Shown piece after piece: positions 5,271 through 5,486 of a DNA stretch of 5,486 bases. Position numbers and translations under genes: made by a program. The notes beneath the pieces were generated by a model. It made no database searches and was not told the DNA's origin. It was given only the letters and a program-made list of their open reading frames with translations. Origin of the DNA: Peptococcaceae bacterium UBA4997 (GTDB lineage: Bacteria; Bacillota; Dehalobacteriia; UBA4068; UBA4997); contig DGYV01000060.1 of the NCBI GenBank assembly GCA_002398485.1, positions 45,684-51,169 on the forward strand, written 5' to 3'. The first letter of the stretch is position 1. Each line of letters starts with the position of its first letter.

Positions 5271-5486
5271 ATGGCACAATTATCACCTATAGGTATAGTA
5301 CATAGCCCTAAAAACAGAGGCGATGCCCACTACCCTTTTTATTGCCCCGCACAAATTGAAATCAAGGAAGAGCTTATGCCTGCTTTGGCAAGGCTTGAGG
5401 AAAATTCCCATATTTGGGTTATTTGCCTTTATAGGCCGAATAAGGAGCCTTCTCTTACCTGCACACCCTGCCATGTAAGAGAAGGC
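5271..5486 (+). CDS. TrmO/TsaA-family protein, N-terminal part (cut by window end)
   Basis: The first 72 codons of a TrmO (formerly TsaA/YaeB) family protein are present, and the gene continues past the window. Characterised TrmO uses S-adenosylmethionine to N6-methylate the t6A nucleotide at position 37 of some tRNAs. Seen: the family's opening strand L-S-P-I-G-I-V-H-S-P (4-13), then A-Q-I-E-I-K (27-32), and the S-H-I-W-V motif (46-50). The family's later R-P-N-P motif lies beyond the edge. The start is ATG at 5271 with AAGAAGG at 5254-5260, ten bases upstream, and a good promoter at 5100-5128. Between the N-terminal strand and A-Q-I-E-I it is shorter than E. coli TrmO, as in archaeal-type and clostridial members. 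Some such proteins may have roles other than tRNA modification. It is divergent from a ModE-like regulator, which may control it. Confidence 0.82.
   Translation, partial: MAQLSPIGIVHSPKNRGDAHYPFYCPAQIEIKEELMPALARLEENSHIWVICLYRPNKEPSLTCTPCHVREG
5447..5486. repeat. 12-bp perfect inverted repeat inside the TrmO-family coding region
   Basis: GCCTTCTCTTAC (5447-5458) is the exact reverse complement of 5475-5486, with a 16-base loop. The right arm ends on the last base of the window, so the repeat may extend further. It lies within an open reading frame and has no T-run that can be seen. Confidence 0.6.

Noticed and set aside
5283..5474. Minus-strand ORF opposite the TrmO-family gene.
   Set aside because: The plus-strand frame matches the TrmO/TsaA family and has its own promoter and ribosome site.

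Overview
The window looks like a chromosomal piece of an anaerobic, low-to-mid GC member of the Bacillota (Clostridia or Negativicutes). The evidence is strong AGGAGG-type ribosome sites, GTG starts, AT-rich intergenic DNA, a Gram-positive-style lipoprotein solute-binding protein, and two MtaA/UroD-family (corrinoid methyltransferase-like) proteins of the kind common in anaerobes. I cannot name the genus.

Layout. (1) 47-2134 (+): a PfkB-family sugar or nucleoside kinase, then a ribose-type ABC solute-binding lipoprotein, 60 bp apart with no terminator between them. They look like the tail of a carbohydrate or nucleoside uptake operon whose permease and ATPase genes are not in the window. A strong 14-bp terminator at 2161-2192 closes the unit. 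(2) 2262-4153 (+): two tandem MtaA/UroD-family genes 20 bp apart, closed by a terminator at 4157-4194. The first has the full His-X-Cys...Cys zinc signature. The second is a short, diverged paralogue that keeps His-X-Cys but ends early, with a GHGC motif near its C-terminus. (3) 4154-4544: a convergent intergenic gap with no gene, holding the terminator and two long inverted repeats that probably end the leftward transcript. (4) 4545-4937 (-): a single-domain ModE-like winged-helix regulator. (5) 4938-5270: a divergent control region with a 50-bp nested inverted repeat over the regulator promoter, a good sigma-A-type promoter facing right, and a roughly 135-nt leader that can fold. (6) 5271 to the end (+): the N-terminal 72 codons of a TrmO/TsaA-family protein, cut by the window edge.

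How the parts may work together. The kinase and binding protein would import and phosphorylate a sugar or nucleoside. The two UroD-fold proteins would move a methyl group between a corrinoid protein and an unknown acceptor, but no corrinoid protein or substrate methyltransferase gene is present. The terminator at 2161-2192 argues against a simple shared operon with the sugar genes. The ModE-like regulator probably controls itself and the divergent TrmO-family gene through the shared control region. The least explained parts are the short UroD paralogue and that control region.
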